From Qipengyuania_C sp046254955 (lineage in GTDB: Bacteria > Pseudomonadota > Alphaproteobacteria > Sphingomonadales > Sphingomonadaceae), in the NCBI RefSeq assembly GCF_046254955.1, contig NZ_JBJXRG010000001.1, positions 1,550,001 to 1,614,000 of the forward strand: DNA of 64,000 nucleotides, read 5' to 3'. Within the stretch, counting starts at the first letter, position 1; every line of letters starts with the position of its first letter. The notes beneath the pieces were generated by a model. That model searched no databases. It saw only the letters and a list, made by a program, of their open reading frames with translations, and was not told the origin of the DNA. Made by a program: the position numbers and the translations under genes. Below, one piece after another: positions 1 through 8,666 of the stretch.

Positions 1-927
1 GGCTCCTCCAAGTAGGACCAGCAATATCGCGGTGATCGCATGTTCGAGTGCTTCGGTGAAATTGTGCAGCTTGGCATGATACTCGTGATCGGATTCGACC
101 CGGCGCAGCATCAGGCCCATTACGAACGCGGCGATGAAGCCATATCCCTCCACCAGCTCGGTCGCACCGTATGTCAGCAATACCCCTGCCAGCGCGATCA
201 CGCCCGAGCTGGTGTTGGCGAGAGGATTTACGCGCGGCATCGCGAAGAGGAACTTGCCGAGCAGCCATCCCGCCGCCACGCCTGCCAACACGCCTACGAT
301 GATCTTGTATGCGACATAAAGACCAAACCACTCGCCTATCCAGTTTCCCGAGTTGCCTGCAGCAGCGACCAGGAAAATCCCGAAGTAGACAAACGGGAAA
401 GCGAGCCCGTCGTTTAGCCCGGCTTCGGTTGTGAGGGCAAAGCGGACCGGGTGTTCTCCGCCTTCAAGCGGCGGTCCGACCTGCACGTCGGCGGCCAGCA
501 CCGGGTCTGTGGGGGCGAGGACAGCCGCGAGAAGCACAGCGCCCGCGAGCGTCATTCCCACCATCAACCCGCCCAGCGCGACTGCTAGTATGCACAGCGG
601 CATAGCGACAAGCAGTAGCCGTACAGTGGGGCTCCATTTGCCTGTCTCGGAAAGCTGGTCGATCCGGATCCCGGTTCCGAACAACGCGGCGATAACGGCT
701 ATCTCTGTGGCAAACTCCCAAAACAGCGGCCTATCGATCGGGCTGATCGCATCGGGGATACCGGGGACTAGGCCGAAGGCAAGCAATCCGCCCAGGATAA
801 GGAAACCCGATGCGGCGGGCTCGCGGCCAGAAAACCAGCGCGGCAGCCAATAAGCGAAGACGATAGTCGCACCGCATCCCGCCAGCAGGATGTGATAAGG
901 CGAAAAACTGAAGAACGGTTCGCTCAT
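1..927 (-). CDS. Na+/H+ antiporter, CPA1/NhaP type (3' end cut by window)
   Basis: The first 309 residues of an inner-membrane cation:proton antiporter are visible; the C-terminus lies beyond base 1. The protein is a run of hydrophobic helices from about residue 10 onward. APTDPVLA (about 138-145) and TTEAGLNDG (about 166-174) are the conserved ion-path motifs of the CPA1 family, which exchanges Na+ or K+ for H+ in pH and salt balance. The start ATG at 927 opens MSEPFFSF and no longer alternative is convincing. No partner gene is visible, and the upstream neighbour on the same strand, the diguanylate cyclase, ends about 90 bp away. Family assignment is firm; the transported ion is not determined. 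Confidence 0.85.
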   Translation of the reverse strand, partial: MSEPFFSFSPYHILLAGCGATIVFAYWLPRWFSGREPAASGFLILGGLLAFGLVPGIPDAISPIDRPLFWEFATEIAVIAALFGTGIRIDQLSETGKWSPTVRLLLVAMPLCILAVALGGLMVGMTLAGAVLLAAVLAPTDPVLAADVQVGPPLEGGEHPVRFALTTEAGLNDGLAFPFVYFGIFLVAAAGNSGNWIGEWFGLYVAYKIIVGVLAGVAAGWLLGKFLFAMPRVNPLANTSSGVIALAGVLLTYGATELVEGYGFIAAFVMGLMLRRVESDHEYHAKLHNFTEALEHAITAILLVLLGGA

Positions 928-1019
928 CACGGTTCAACGTCAACCCGTGACTATGTTTCCCCTTCTAGGCGCGATGGGTGAACTGCGCACGCAATGGAGC
1001 GGCGATCCCCCGTGGGCGA

Positions 1020-2273
1020 TCAGGCAGCGGAGCGGCTGGAGAGAGAGGGCCATTCGGGCTGGTGATCCTCGAAGAAGGTCAGCGCGAGCGAACGATCGCG
1101 TCCGGCCTGCTTTGCTGCATAGAGCGCTAGGTCGGCGCGCTTCATCGTCTCGGACAGGGTGTCTCCTTGCCTGAAGCTGGCCAGCCCGGCGCTGGCAGTC
1201 ACGGGCAGCATCATGTTGGGAACTTCTCGCTGGACGTGGGTGCGAATGCTGCGGCGCGCCCGCTCGGCCTGCTTGGCCCAATCCTTGCCAAACAGTACAA
1301 GGATGAACTCCTCGCCCCCCAACCGGGCAGCGAATACGCCATCCAGGCCCAGAGCTTGTCCGGCGGCTACCAGCACATCATCGCCGATGGCATGGCCGAA
1401 GCGGTCATTGATATCCTTGAAGCGGTCAAGGTCGACGATCGCGATCCCGTCCGGAACCTTGCTGCCCTTGCCTTCGAACATGCGCTCCAGCGCCCTGCGA
1501 TTGGGCAAGCCTGTCAGAGGATCGGTGCGGTTGGCCTTCTGTGCCTTGCGAGCCTCCTCCCGCGCGGACTCAGCTTCCCTAGTCACCGAGATCAGGCGGT
1601 CGCCGACTGCTGCAGCGGTAATGACAAATTCGAGCGTCAGTGCACCTAGGATAAGCGCAAGCCAGTTTGGCAGCACGGCGCCGTTGATCATGGCGAATAC
1701 CAATGTCGACCCGCCAAGGACAATACCTGTTCCCAAGGCAAAGCTGAGGAACTTGGCTGCGCGGCTGCCCCTGATCAGCGCGGAAACGATCGCCGCAGTG
1801 AGTGCGATCAGGCTCGCCGACATCAGGGCGTAGTGTAAGGGATTGAAGAGCGGCGCGGTATTGTTTGATGGCAGGATCGCAAGACTGCAAAGCGCAAGCG
1901 CACCGGCTGCAAACAGCGCCGTTCGGCGGAATCCATTGGCATGTTCCCGCTCGAGGAAGAAATAGACGAACGGTGCGAGCAGTGCGACGCTCAAGTCTGC
2001 CGAGGCACCCTGTACCAAAGTTCTGAGCGACTCTTTGCCGAGCAAGGCTGTGAGCCCGGCTTCAGTTGTCGAGGCTGCAAGGACCGCGATAACCACGGTG
2101 CGCGCAGCGTGCCACAGCAGGAATTGCTTTCGCAGTATGGCGAATAGCGCCACGTCATAAAGGAAGATGAGCATGCACAGGCACATGAATGCGCCAAATG
2201 CTGCGCTGGACCAATCCATCGCTGTCCCACTCCCTGTACCCACACCGGCGCCGTCACTTTCGGACGGCGGCAT
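1020..2273 (-). CDS. Membrane diguanylate cyclase (GGDEF domain)
   Basis: Predicted to make cyclic di-GMP from two GTP at the inner membrane. The N-terminal half (about residues 20-215) is made of hydrophobic helices resembling a six- to seven-helix sensor, followed by a short charged coiled coil (about 220-245). The GGDEF domain begins near DPLTGLPNRRALE, and the active-site loop is GGEEF at about 319-323, a functional variant. No RxxD inhibitory site sits at the usual distance before it, so product inhibition may be absent. The ATG at 2273 has AGAAGG six bases upstream; an alternative ATG at 2219 (MDWSSAAF) has GGGAG upstream and would remove a hydrophilic leader. No EAL domain is present. 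Confidence 0.9.
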   Translation of the reverse strand: MPPSESDGAGVGTGSGTAMDWSSAAFGAFMCLCMLIFLYDVALFAILRKQFLLWHAARTVVIAVLAASTTEAGLTALLGKESLRTLVQGASADLSVALLAPFVYFFLEREHANGFRRTALFAAGALALCSLAILPSNNTAPLFNPLHYALMSASLIALTAAIVSALIRGSRAAKFLSFALGTGIVLGGSTLVFAMINGAVLPNWLALILGALTLEFVITAAAVGDRLISVTREAESAREEARKAQKANRTDPLTGLPNRRALERMFEGKGSKVPDGIAIVDLDRFKDINDRFGHAIGDDVLVAAGQALGLDGVFAARLGGEEFILVLFGKDWAKQAERARRSIRTHVQREVPNMMLPVTASAGLASFRQGDTLSETMKRADLALYAAKQAGRDRSLALTFFEDHQPEWPSLSSRSAA

Positions 2274-2333
2274 GTGAACCCTTCTAGAGCGGGAAGGTTA
2301 GGAAAACCCTAAGGAATGAGATCGCAACTATTC

Positions 2334-2360
2334 AACTTATGTTTTTAAAAACAATAAGTT
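2334..2360. repeat. AT-rich inverted repeat
   Basis: AACTTAT (2334-2340) and ATAAGTT (2354-2360) flank GTTTTTAAAAAC, itself a perfect palindrome. The element lies between the end of the DUF1993 gene and the start of the diguanylate cyclase gene, both on the minus strand. It could be an operator or part of the promoter region; it lacks the GC stem of an ordinary terminator. Confidence 0.5.
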
Positions 2361-2390
2361 AGAAAGTTAAGAATTTTCGTCGGTGGGCGG

Positions 2391-2912
2391 CTATTTAGTC
2401 CGTGGAGCGCCCATGAAATCGCGCTTGCTCAAAGGCACGCCTTTCATGCGCAGAATGTCGTAAGCCGTCGTTGCATGGAACATGACGTTGGGGATCGAGA
2501 AACTCAGCAGGAAGTCCTGCACGGTGAATTCCATCAGACGCTTGCCACCAAGCACGAAATGTACCGAGTTATCGGCGATTGCCTCAAGCTCGTCGGCGCT
2601 GACCTTTTCGAGATCGTCGAGAGCGGTCTGGACCTGTGCACGCATGCCATCCCAGCTGTCGGGTATGGTCTCGAAATTGGGAGTGAATTCGCCAGTCTTT
2701 ACCTGTGCGATCGCGTAGGCTGAGTGCATCCAGCAGCTGCGCGGATGCCACGGCAGGTTCCACATGTCTTCCGCCAGCCGCGCACCGAGCATTTCGTCAT
2801 CGGAGATGCCGTGTTCGGCGGCATACGCCTGTCCCTTGTCGAGCACGCCGTTCAGTGCGCCGAGGATTTGTTGGCAGGTGGGTACGAATGCATCGTAGAG
2901 CGTAAGGGCCAT
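2391..2912 (-). CDS. DUF1993 family protein
   Basis: A 173-residue soluble protein with no signal peptide that matches the DUF1993 family along its length, including the early LYDAFVPTCQQILGAL segment, the HPRSCWMHSAYAI stretch and the C-terminal FHATTAYDILRMKGVPL. The family has a DinB-like four-helix fold in known members, but its role is unknown. The ATG at 2912 gives the family's usual N-terminus. The gene follows the gcrA terminator on the same strand, so it probably has its own promoter or depends on readthrough. Confidence 0.8.
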   Translation of the reverse strand: MALTLYDAFVPTCQQILGALNGVLDKGQAYAAEHGISDDEMLGARLAEDMWNLPWHPRSCWMHSAYAIAQVKTGEFTPNFETIPDSWDGMRAQVQTALDDLEKVSADELEAIADNSVHFVLGGKRLMEFTVQDFLLSFSIPNVMFHATTAYDILRMKGVPLSKRDFMGAPRTK

Positions 2913-2925
2913 CTTGGATCTCCGA

Positions 2926-2961
2926 TAAAAAAGCCCGGTGATCCTTGGGGACCACCGGGCG
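2926..2961 (-). terminator. Rho-independent terminator of gcrA
   Basis: Read on the minus strand, GCCCGGTG and CACCGGGC (2953-2960 and 2933-2940) form an eight-pair stem followed at once by a run of U. It lies directly downstream of the gcrA stop codon. Confidence 0.85.
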
Positions 2962-2973
2962 CAATTTCACGTT

Positions 2974-3654
2974 CTAGCGGACCCGCGGTCCGCCGAAGGG
3001 AAGCGGGGGAGGGGGGCGCCGTGCGCCGCGGGGCAACTGTGCCTGATACGCTCTGCCGCAATGTTCGACGCAATAGGGAAAACCCGGGTTTACCGCTTCG
3101 CCGCAGAAGTGGAAATCGGGCTCACCGGGATGGCCCATCGGCCAGCGGCAGACCTTGTCGGACAAGTCGAGCAGGCTGGTCTTGTCGGCAATCTCCGGGC
3201 TGGGTTTGGCCGGGACGAGGCGCCGCGGCGGAGCCGGCGGGATCGGTGGTTGCTGGTCACCTGGGCCTTGGCGCAGGAAGCCGCCGGGGCCGACCGAAAC
3301 AATCTTGGGCAAATCGGGTTGGCGGTTGGGCAGCGGCTGGCTCGGAATTGCGCTATGGGCCTGAGTCGGGCCGGCGGCCTGATCCTGTTGTGATGCCGGT
3401 TTGGCGTTCTGCTTCGCCGCCGGTTTTGCGACCGGCTTCTTGGCAGGTGCCTTCGCCGCGGGCTTTTTGGGTGCCGCCTTCTTCTTTTCGTTGGCCTTGA
3501 CGGGCGATGGACGCGATTTCAGGCCGAGGCGATGTGCCTTGCCGATCACGGCGTTACGGCTCACGCCGCCCAGTTCGTCGGCAATCTGGCTGGCAGTGGA
3601 GCCGCCTTCCCACATCTTCTTCAATGTGGCGATACGTTCGTCAGTCCAGCTCAT
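2974..3654 (-). CDS. gcrA: GcrA cell cycle regulator
   Basis: GcrA is an alphaproteobacterial cell-cycle transcription factor that works with sigma-70 RNA polymerase at promoters carrying CcrM-methylated GANTC sites. The first 45 residues (MSWTDERIATLKKMW, then SASQIADELGG-like turns and SRNAVIGKAHRLGL) are the diagnostic helix-turn-helix. A Lys/Ala/Pro-rich linker spans about 48-95. The C-terminal domain (about 160-205) carries the Cys/His-containing CRWPMGHPG and CVEHCGRAY motifs known to bind sigma factor. The length of 226 residues is somewhat longer than Caulobacter GcrA because of the linker. The gene is divergent from the ABC permease gene, about 70 bp away. Confidence 0.95.
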   Translation of the reverse strand: MSWTDERIATLKKMWEGGSTASQIADELGGVSRNAVIGKAHRLGLKSRPSPVKANEKKKAAPKKPAAKAPAKKPVAKPAAKQNAKPASQQDQAAGPTQAHSAIPSQPLPNRQPDLPKIVSVGPGGFLRQGPGDQQPPIPPAPPRRLVPAKPSPEIADKTSLLDLSDKVCRWPMGHPGEPDFHFCGEAVNPGFPYCVEHCGRAYQAQLPRGARRPPPPLPFGGPRVR

Positions 3655-3724
3655 GCAATTCCTGTTCGTTCAATTTCTTTCGGCCCGCTTGCCCTTGCAG
3701 CGCCAAGCCCCTAGTCGCGCCGAT

Positions 3725-4621
3725 ATGGTGGATCAAACCCATACGACAACCCCTCATCGCTCCGCGTCTTCGCCGGCGCCCGATCAGGCGTCAAGCGGAG
3801 GCAGTTTCCCGCCAAGAGGTGTGCCCGTCATCCAGGGGATCAACCGGATCGGTCTTTGGAGCCTCTATATGAAGGAGGTGCGCCGGTTTCTCAAGGTGCA
3901 GACGCAGACAATCTGGGCTCCGGCCGTCACCACCTTGCTGTTCCTGGTGATCTTCACCGTCGCCTTGGGCCGCTCAGGCCGTGAAGTGCTCGGCGTTCCA
4001 TTCGCGAGCTTTGTTGCGCCGGGCCTGATCGTGATGGGTATGATGCAGAATGCCTTTGCCAATTCGTCCTTCTCGCTGCTGTCCGGCAAGATCCAGGGGA
4101 CGATCATCGACCTGCTGATGCCGCCGCTATCGGTCGGCGAACTCATGACCGGAATAATCGCTGCGGCAATCACGCGCGCAGTGATGGTCGGGTGCACCGT
4201 AGCCGCGGCCATGTTTCTGTGGCCCGGAGTGACGCTTGCCGCGCCGCACATCTGGGCTATCATCTGGTTCGGACTGATGGGGGCGGCAATGCTCTCCTTC
4301 CTCGGCCTGTTGACGTCGATCTGGTCGGAGAAATTCGATCACAACGCCGCGATCACGAACTTCGTCATCGCGCCCCTGTCGCTGCTGTCAGGCACATTCT
4401 ACGTCCTCGACAACCTCGCCCCGGCATTCCAAACTGTCAGCCGCCTGAACCCGTTTTTCTACGTGATTTCAGGCTTTCGCTATGGCTTCCTCGGCGAAAG
4501 CGATATTGGCTCAGGCGAAGGCGCAATCGTCCAGGCTGCCATAGTGCTGGGCCTGTTCAACCTGCTACTGGGCTTCGTGACATACCGGCTGCTCAAGTCC
4601 GGATGGAAGATCAAGAGCTGA
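3725..4621 (+). CDS. ABC-2 type transporter permease
   Basis: A 298-residue inner-membrane permease of the ABC-2 family, which exports polysaccharides, lipids or drugs. After a hydrophilic 40-residue leader, about six transmembrane helices follow, and the ABC-2 signature region lies around SGTFYVLDNLAPAFQTVSR and NPFFYVISGFRYGF. The ATG at 3725 (MVDQTH) was chosen because the upstream in-frame extension overlaps gcrA antisense and has no conservation-like character. No ATP-binding subunit is in the window, so its partner must be encoded elsewhere. It ends 4 bp before the convergent PH-domain gene. Confidence 0.85.
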   Translation: MVDQTHTTTPHRSASSPAPDQASSGGSFPPRGVPVIQGINRIGLWSLYMKEVRRFLKVQTQTIWAPAVTTLLFLVIFTVALGRSGREVLGVPFASFVAPGLIVMGMMQNAFANSSFSLLSGKIQGTIIDLLMPPLSVGELMTGIIAAAITRAVMVGCTVAAAMFLWPGVTLAAPHIWAIIWFGLMGAAMLSFLGLLTSIWSEKFDHNAAITNFVIAPLSLLSGTFYVLDNLAPAFQTVSRLNPFFYVISGFRYGFLGESDIGSGEGAIVQAAIVLGLFNLLLGFVTYRLLKSGWKIKS

Positions 4622-4625
4622 AGGT

Positions 4626-5222
4626 CTAACTTGCCGCCCTGCTCATGGTGGCAATCTGATCGTGAGCGGAACGTACGTTCTCGACTTCGCCGAGCTCGAA
4701 ATACTCGGTAGTTCTGTCGCCGTCGCTGTCCGTGCCGATGCCAATCGCGATTTTCAGCGAGCCCGATCCGTCAGCCTTTTCGCTCCGTTCGACCATGCCG
4801 ATACGGCGTGCAGGGACGGATTTGACGCTGAACGACCGGCCGGCCTTGATCCGCAGAACCCGTTGATTGGTCACTGCATACAAGACCTTGCCCTTCTGCA
4901 ATGCGGGCAGGAACGGCGCTCCGAGCATGCCGATCCCGACCAGGATGAAGGGAATGCCGAATGCGGGAAAGGCCCATGCGAGCCAGCTCGCCTCGTCTTG
5001 CATTTCCCTGGCACCCAGCGATGCCATCGCGGTCCAGAATACCGCGAAAGCGGTCCACGGGATCGCGAAAAAGTAGAGTGCGAACCCCTTGATTGCGATC
5101 CGCGCTATCTGTTCACCTTGCCACAGGATCCGCTCGCGATCCCTCAGCTCGCGCTCCAACGCGCCAAAAAGTTCTGTCGAGCCGGTCTTCGAAGGAACGT
5201 AGGTCATTCGGTCCATACGCAC
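4626..5222 (-). CDS. Bacterial PH-domain membrane protein
   Basis: A 198-residue protein with an N-terminal soluble segment, two hydrophobic helices (about 46-70 and 84-110) and a C-terminal domain with the pattern KGKVLYAVTNQRVLRIKAGR, typical of bacterial PH domains (bPH). Such proteins are membrane-anchored and of mostly unknown function. The ATG at 5222 is followed by a second in-frame ATG at 5213 that is equally possible. No operon partner is visible. Confidence 0.65.
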   Translation of the reverse strand: MRMDRMTYVPSKTGSTELFGALERELRDRERILWQGEQIARIAIKGFALYFFAIPWTAFAVFWTAMASLGAREMQDEASWLAWAFPAFGIPFILVGIGMLGAPFLPALQKGKVLYAVTNQRVLRIKAGRSFSVKSVPARRIGMVERSEKADGSGSLKIAIGIGTDSDGDRTTEYFELGEVENVRSAHDQIATMSRAAS

Positions 5223-5269
5223 GATCTAGCACAGCATCGCTGCGCGAGCGTTAATCTTGCGAAGGATGC

Positions 5270-5662
5270 CTAGTGGGTAAGTTTGCGCCGCACGCGGTAG
5301 CGATTATTGGCGAAGTCCTCGAACATCTCCGGGACATCGGGATGGCCGACCGGGCCGCTCTCGCCATCGGGCAGCAGGTTCTGCTGGCTGACATAAGCGA
5401 CATAGGAGCTTTCCTCGTTTTCCGCGAGGAGGTGGTAGTACGGCTGGTCGCGGTGCGGGCGGATCTGTTCGGGGATCGACTGGTACCATTCCTCGCTATT
5501 GGCGAAGACCGGATCGATATCGAAAATCACCCCGCGGAAGTCGAACATTTTGTGGCGCACCACGTCCCCGATGCCGAAGCGTGCGGAGGAATTGCGCGGC
5601 ACATCGATGGTCCGGCCTGCCTGGGGGGAATAGAATTGCGCGCGATCCATGATCGCCATCAT
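5270..5662 (-). CDS. hspQ: Heat shock protein HspQ
   Basis: HspQ is a small hemimethylated-DNA-binding-like (YccV) protein that, in enterobacteria, is a Lon substrate and specificity enhancer. The family core FGIGDVVRHKMFDFRGVIFD, then PYYHLLAE and YVSQQNL, is present. Length is 130 residues, slightly longer than the E. coli protein because of an N-terminal extension. ATGs at 5662, 5659 and 5650 are all possible starts; the last (MDRAQFYS) gives the most family-like end. The gene stands alone and no heat-shock promoter was identified. Confidence 0.88.
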   Translation of the reverse strand: MMAIMDRAQFYSPQAGRTIDVPRNSSARFGIGDVVRHKMFDFRGVIFDIDPVFANSEEWYQSIPEQIRPHRDQPYYHLLAENEESSYVAYVSQQNLLPDGESGPVGHPDVPEMFEDFANNRYRVRRKLTH

Positions 5663-5812
5663 ATGGCCTTTCGCCGAGGCAAAACAAGCGGGTGGGTGAT
5701 TTGATCCCCGATCTGAGGCAAATGACCCTTGGCAAGCGCGGGGCCTTGGGCTAACGGCGCTGGTCCCGATGACCGGTGGCGAGATGCTGAAATGCTGTCG
5801 CTTTCTTTGTGC

Positions 5813-5902
5813 GGAGAGATGCCGGAGTGGTCGAACGGGGTAGTCTCGAAAACTACTGTGCGCTCACGCGTACCCAGGGTTCGAATCCCTGTCTCTCCGC
5901 CA
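5813..5902 (+). tRNA. tRNA-Ser (CGA)
   Basis: A 90-base class II tRNA with an encoded CCA. The acceptor arm pairs GGAGAGA (5813-5819) with TCTCTCC, the discriminator is G, and the T loop contains GTTCGAATC. The anticodon stem GTAGT/ACTAC encloses CTCGAAA, giving anticodon CGA (reads UCG). The long variable arm (GTGCGC/GCGTAC-like) confirms serine. An insertion sequence starts 2 bp after its end. Confidence 0.97.
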
Positions 5903-5904
5903 AC

Positions 5905-6722
5905 GGGACTGTCAGGTTAACTATCGCTAGCCGCGATGATGCGCGATCGCGAAAACTCAGCCAACTGATGCGGACACGGCTTGCCACTCGGCAAAAGCGC
6001 GGTCTCGATATTTTCGCATTGTCTTTCTTGAGACGAGGTGACGCTCGGTATTGAATGTATTGTAGATCGCTGAGTGGGTGGAAACGAAACGCTGTGCCTG
6101 GCCCTGTGACTTGAACAACTGCATTTTTCGTTCCCGTCTTCGCACGGGAAGGTGTGAATTCTCTGCACGATTGTTTTCGCGCAGCCTTCCAGGTTGATGC
6201 CGCTTCAAAGCGCCAAGGTCACGGAGCGCTGCCTTGTAGGAAGCTAAGCCATCCGTCACGATGGCATCAGGAACGAAGCCCTGCCGCTTCAATAATTTTC
6301 TGAGTAATTTCAGCGCAGCCGCCTTGTTGCGATGTTTCTGAACCAAGACATCAAGGACCTCGCCTTCCTTATCGACGGCTCGCCACATGAACATCCGCTT
6401 GCCGCCAATCCGGACAACCATCTCGTCCAGATGCCAGACACAATCTGCCGGTCTACGCCGCTTGCGGATGTTTGCTGCGATGGCTGGACCGAACTTGTCT
6501 GACCAACATCGAATGGTCTCATAGGTGACATCGATCCCACGTTCGGCGAGCAGATCCTCGACGTCTCGCAAGCTAAGTGTGAAGCGAAAATAGAGCCACA
6601 CGGCCTGGCGGATAATGTCAGGATGAAAGCGATGACGCTTGAACGAAATGGGCTCCATAGCCCTCTGTTTAGCAACGAAATTCTCCATAGTGGAGACACG
6701 TTAGTGTTAGACTGACAGCACC
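5905..6722 (-). mobile_element. IS6-family insertion sequence, apparently complete
   Basis: An 818-bp element holding one DDE transposase. The ends are imperfect inverted repeats: GGGACTGTCAGGTTAAC at 5905-5921 against the complement of 6706-6722, GGTGCTGTCAGTCTAAC (13 of 17 match). No 8-bp target duplication is seen (CCGCCAAC left, GCCGTGCG right), so it has recombined or the ends are slightly different from those drawn. It lies directly against the tRNA-Ser gene. Confidence 0.85.
5957..6658 (-). CDS. IS6-family transposase
   Basis: Catalyses replicative, cointegrate-forming transposition of its element. The N-terminal helix-turn-helix region FTLSLRDVEDLLAERGIDV is followed by the DDE domain: first Asp in WHLDE, second in VTDG, Glu in NNRAENSHLP. 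Length of about 233 residues is normal for IS6 transposases, and no internal stop is present, so it may be active. The start at 6658 (MEPISFKRHRF) gives the usual family N-terminus and has AGAGGG just upstream; an in-frame ATG at 6688 would add ten residues. Confidence 0.9.
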   Translation of the reverse strand: MEPISFKRHRFHPDIIRQAVWLYFRFTLSLRDVEDLLAERGIDVTYETIRCWSDKFGPAIAANIRKRRRPADCVWHLDEMVVRIGGKRMFMWRAVDKEGEVLDVLVQKHRNKAAALKLLRKLLKRQGFVPDAIVTDGLASYKAALRDLGALKRHQPGRLRENNRAENSHLPVRRRERKMQLFKSQGQAQRFVSTHSAIYNTFNTERHLVSRKTMRKYRDRAFAEWQAVSASVG

Positions 6723-6775
6723 GCCGTGCGCACCAAGTCGCCCTCAGGAAGTTAACCAATCAACGCCCAATGACC

Positions 6776-7546
6776 CTACTGCGCGGTGAACCCGCCATCC
6801 ACTCGAAGCTGTGTACCTGTCACATTCGATGCCCGATTGGAGCAAAGCCACACGATGGCCTCTGCGACCTCCTCACTTGTGCCCAGCCGACCAATAGGGT
6901 GTAGCGGGGCAAGCGCCTCTGCTGCAGAGGGAGCTCCTAGCGCATCGGCGAGCTTATCGATCATGTCAGTCTGAATGCAACCAGGGGAAACGGAATTGGT
7001 CCGAATTCCTTCTGCCGAATACTCGATCGCCGAAGCCTTGGTTATCCCGTTCACGCCATGCTTCGACATGACGTATGGTGCCAGACCTGCGTAACCCACA
7101 TTCCCGGCAAGCGAAGAGAGATTAACTATGGATCCCCCGTTTCCGAAGTGGCGCATATGCGGCACTGCATGCTTGATGCACAGCCAGACACCGCGCAAAT
7201 TTATGGAGACGAGTCGATCGAACTGTTCGGTATCGCTATCCACTATAGGTGCAATATGGCCCTCGACTCCGGCGTTATTAACAAGACAATCGAGTCGGCC
7301 GAAATTCTCAGCTGCCCCAGCCATCAAGGCGATGACCTGATCTTCATCCGACGTGTCGCAAGCAATAAAATGCCCCTTGCGACCTTCTGCGCGGACCAGT
7401 TCTGCAGTCTCCTCGCCTTCCTCGCCAAGAATGTCGGAAACCAGCACATCGGCTCCCTCCTTCGCGAATAGAACCGCAGCAGCACGCCCGATGCCTCTTG
7501 CGGCACCCGTAATGACCGCTGCCTTTCCCTCGGCCATGCCTGCCAT
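6776..7546 (-). CDS. SDR family oxidoreductase
   Basis: A 256-residue classical short-chain dehydrogenase acting on a hydroxyl or keto group with NAD(P). The cofactor motif TGAARGIG is near residue 14, NNAG near 90, the catalytic Ser in NLSSLAG and the YVMSK motif near 157-161. It is the last gene of a four-gene minus-strand operon: its ATG overlaps the stop of the preceding reductase gene in TAATG, implying translational coupling. In context it would act on a CoA- or alcohol-type intermediate of the block's pathway; the substrate is unknown. Confidence 0.9.
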   Translation of the reverse strand: MAGMAEGKAAVITGAARGIGRAAAVLFAKEGADVLVSDILGEEGEETAELVRAEGRKGHFIACDTSDEDQVIALMAGAAENFGRLDCLVNNAGVEGHIAPIVDSDTEQFDRLVSINLRGVWLCIKHAVPHMRHFGNGGSIVNLSSLAGNVGYAGLAPYVMSKHGVNGITKASAIEYSAEGIRTNSVSPGCIQTDMIDKLADALGAPSAAEALAPLHPIGRLGTSEEVAEAIVWLCSNRASNVTGTQLRVDGGFTAQ

Positions 7547-8655
7547 TACGAGATCTCCATGTTGACGAAGCCAAATTCGCTTAGCGCGCCGTAGAGTTCG
7601 CGGTGACCGAACGCTTCGCAGGGTGATGCAAAACCAGTTTTGAACGGGGGTGCGTTAACGAGGTGAAATGCGGCGGCGGCCTGTAGCAAACCAGTTTGCA
7701 AATATGCACAGGTGCCATGGATTGTCACATCACTACGGGCGATGCTGCCGCGCCCACGTACAATGTCGATAGTGCGATGCTCGCGTCTGTTCTCACGGGG
7801 TGGCATACCGCCCTGCATCGCGTCAGCCTTCTCTGACAGAATACGCTTCTGTTCATCAGCTGGCAGCGGTTTGATATCCTTTTCGAATTCCTCGGTGGCG
7901 GACAGGACGAATTGCATAAGTTCGCGGCTGTGATTGCCTCCAATGGCCCGGACTGAGGAGACTCGATGATCCCTTTGGAACCAGATCGGATGGCTCATTC
8001 CACCCCAAGGCAAAGCAAGCGCAGTCATAACCTCGGACGGGATCGGCACTTCGAAGCTTGTACCGGGGGTCCACGGCTTGAGATCACCTAGCTCAAGATA
8101 CAGAGCTTCATGTTGCAAGACCGAATAGAAACTTTGGGTGGAAGCATAGGTGGGAATGCCTTTGAACAGGACCAATACATCAAGCGTATCGATTCCCGGG
8201 GTTTCCAACGCGTACTGGGCAGCTATTTCGCTTGTCGCGTACATGTAGGCTGTAGATGGGGCACAAACGAGGCCCGCTTCCTTGAACTTGGCGTCCCAAT
8301 GGTCGGCGCATCGCTTGACCCAAGGCTGCTCCCCTGTGGTGTCGATATAATGCGCACCGGCATTTAGCGCTGCTTCAGTTACAATGTCGCCATAATCCAC
8401 AAAGGGCCCAGTAACGTTGCAGACTACCTTGGCTCCCCTGAACAGGTTCGTCAGAGCCTCGACCTCCATATCGGCGGTGGCGATCTCGTATTTCGCAGTC
8501 TCGATGCCCGGCACCTTTGCCATGGCTTCCTCTATGCGCTCCTTGCCGCGGCCGGCGGCGATGAAGGGCACGTTATATTCGCGAAGATATTCGGCGACGA
8601 GGCGTCCGGTATAGCCGCTGGCGCCGTAGATCACGACGGGAAACTCGCTGGACAT
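7546..8655 (-). CDS. Saccharopine dehydrogenase-like NAD(P)-binding reductase
   Basis: A 369-residue protein with an N-terminal Rossmann fold (VVIYGASGYTGRLVAEYL, about residues 6-23) of the saccharopine dehydrogenase/trans-acting enoyl reductase type. The CNVTGPFVDYG segment (about 85-95) and YIDTTGEQPW (about 108-117) are characteristic of this superfamily. Members reduce double bonds or act on amino-acid adducts; here an enoyl-type reduction fits the neighbouring acyl-CoA ligase and thiolase, but this is inference. The ATG at 8655 has AGGAGC at good distance; the longer frame upstream runs into the DUF3237 gene. Confidence 0.8.
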   Translation of the reverse strand: MSSEFPVVIYGASGYTGRLVAEYLREYNVPFIAAGRGKERIEEAMAKVPGIETAKYEIATADMEVEALTNLFRGAKVVCNVTGPFVDYGDIVTEAALNAGAHYIDTTGEQPWVKRCADHWDAKFKEAGLVCAPSTAYMYATSEIAAQYALETPGIDTLDVLVLFKGIPTYASTQSFYSVLQHEALYLELGDLKPWTPGTSFEVPIPSEVMTALALPWGGMSHPIWFQRDHRVSSVRAIGGNHSRELMQFVLSATEEFEKDIKPLPADEQKRILSEKADAMQGGMPPRENRREHRTIDIVRGRGSIARSDVTIHGTCAYLQTGLLQAAAAFHLVNAPPFKTGFASPCEAFGHRELYGALSEFGFVNMEIS

Positions 8656-8666
8656 AGTAATAGCTC

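Noticed and set aside
5813..5902. Phage-type attachment site at the tRNA 3' end
   Set aside because: No second copy of the tRNA 3' segment and no integrase gene were seen in the window, so integrase-mediated insertion is not supported.
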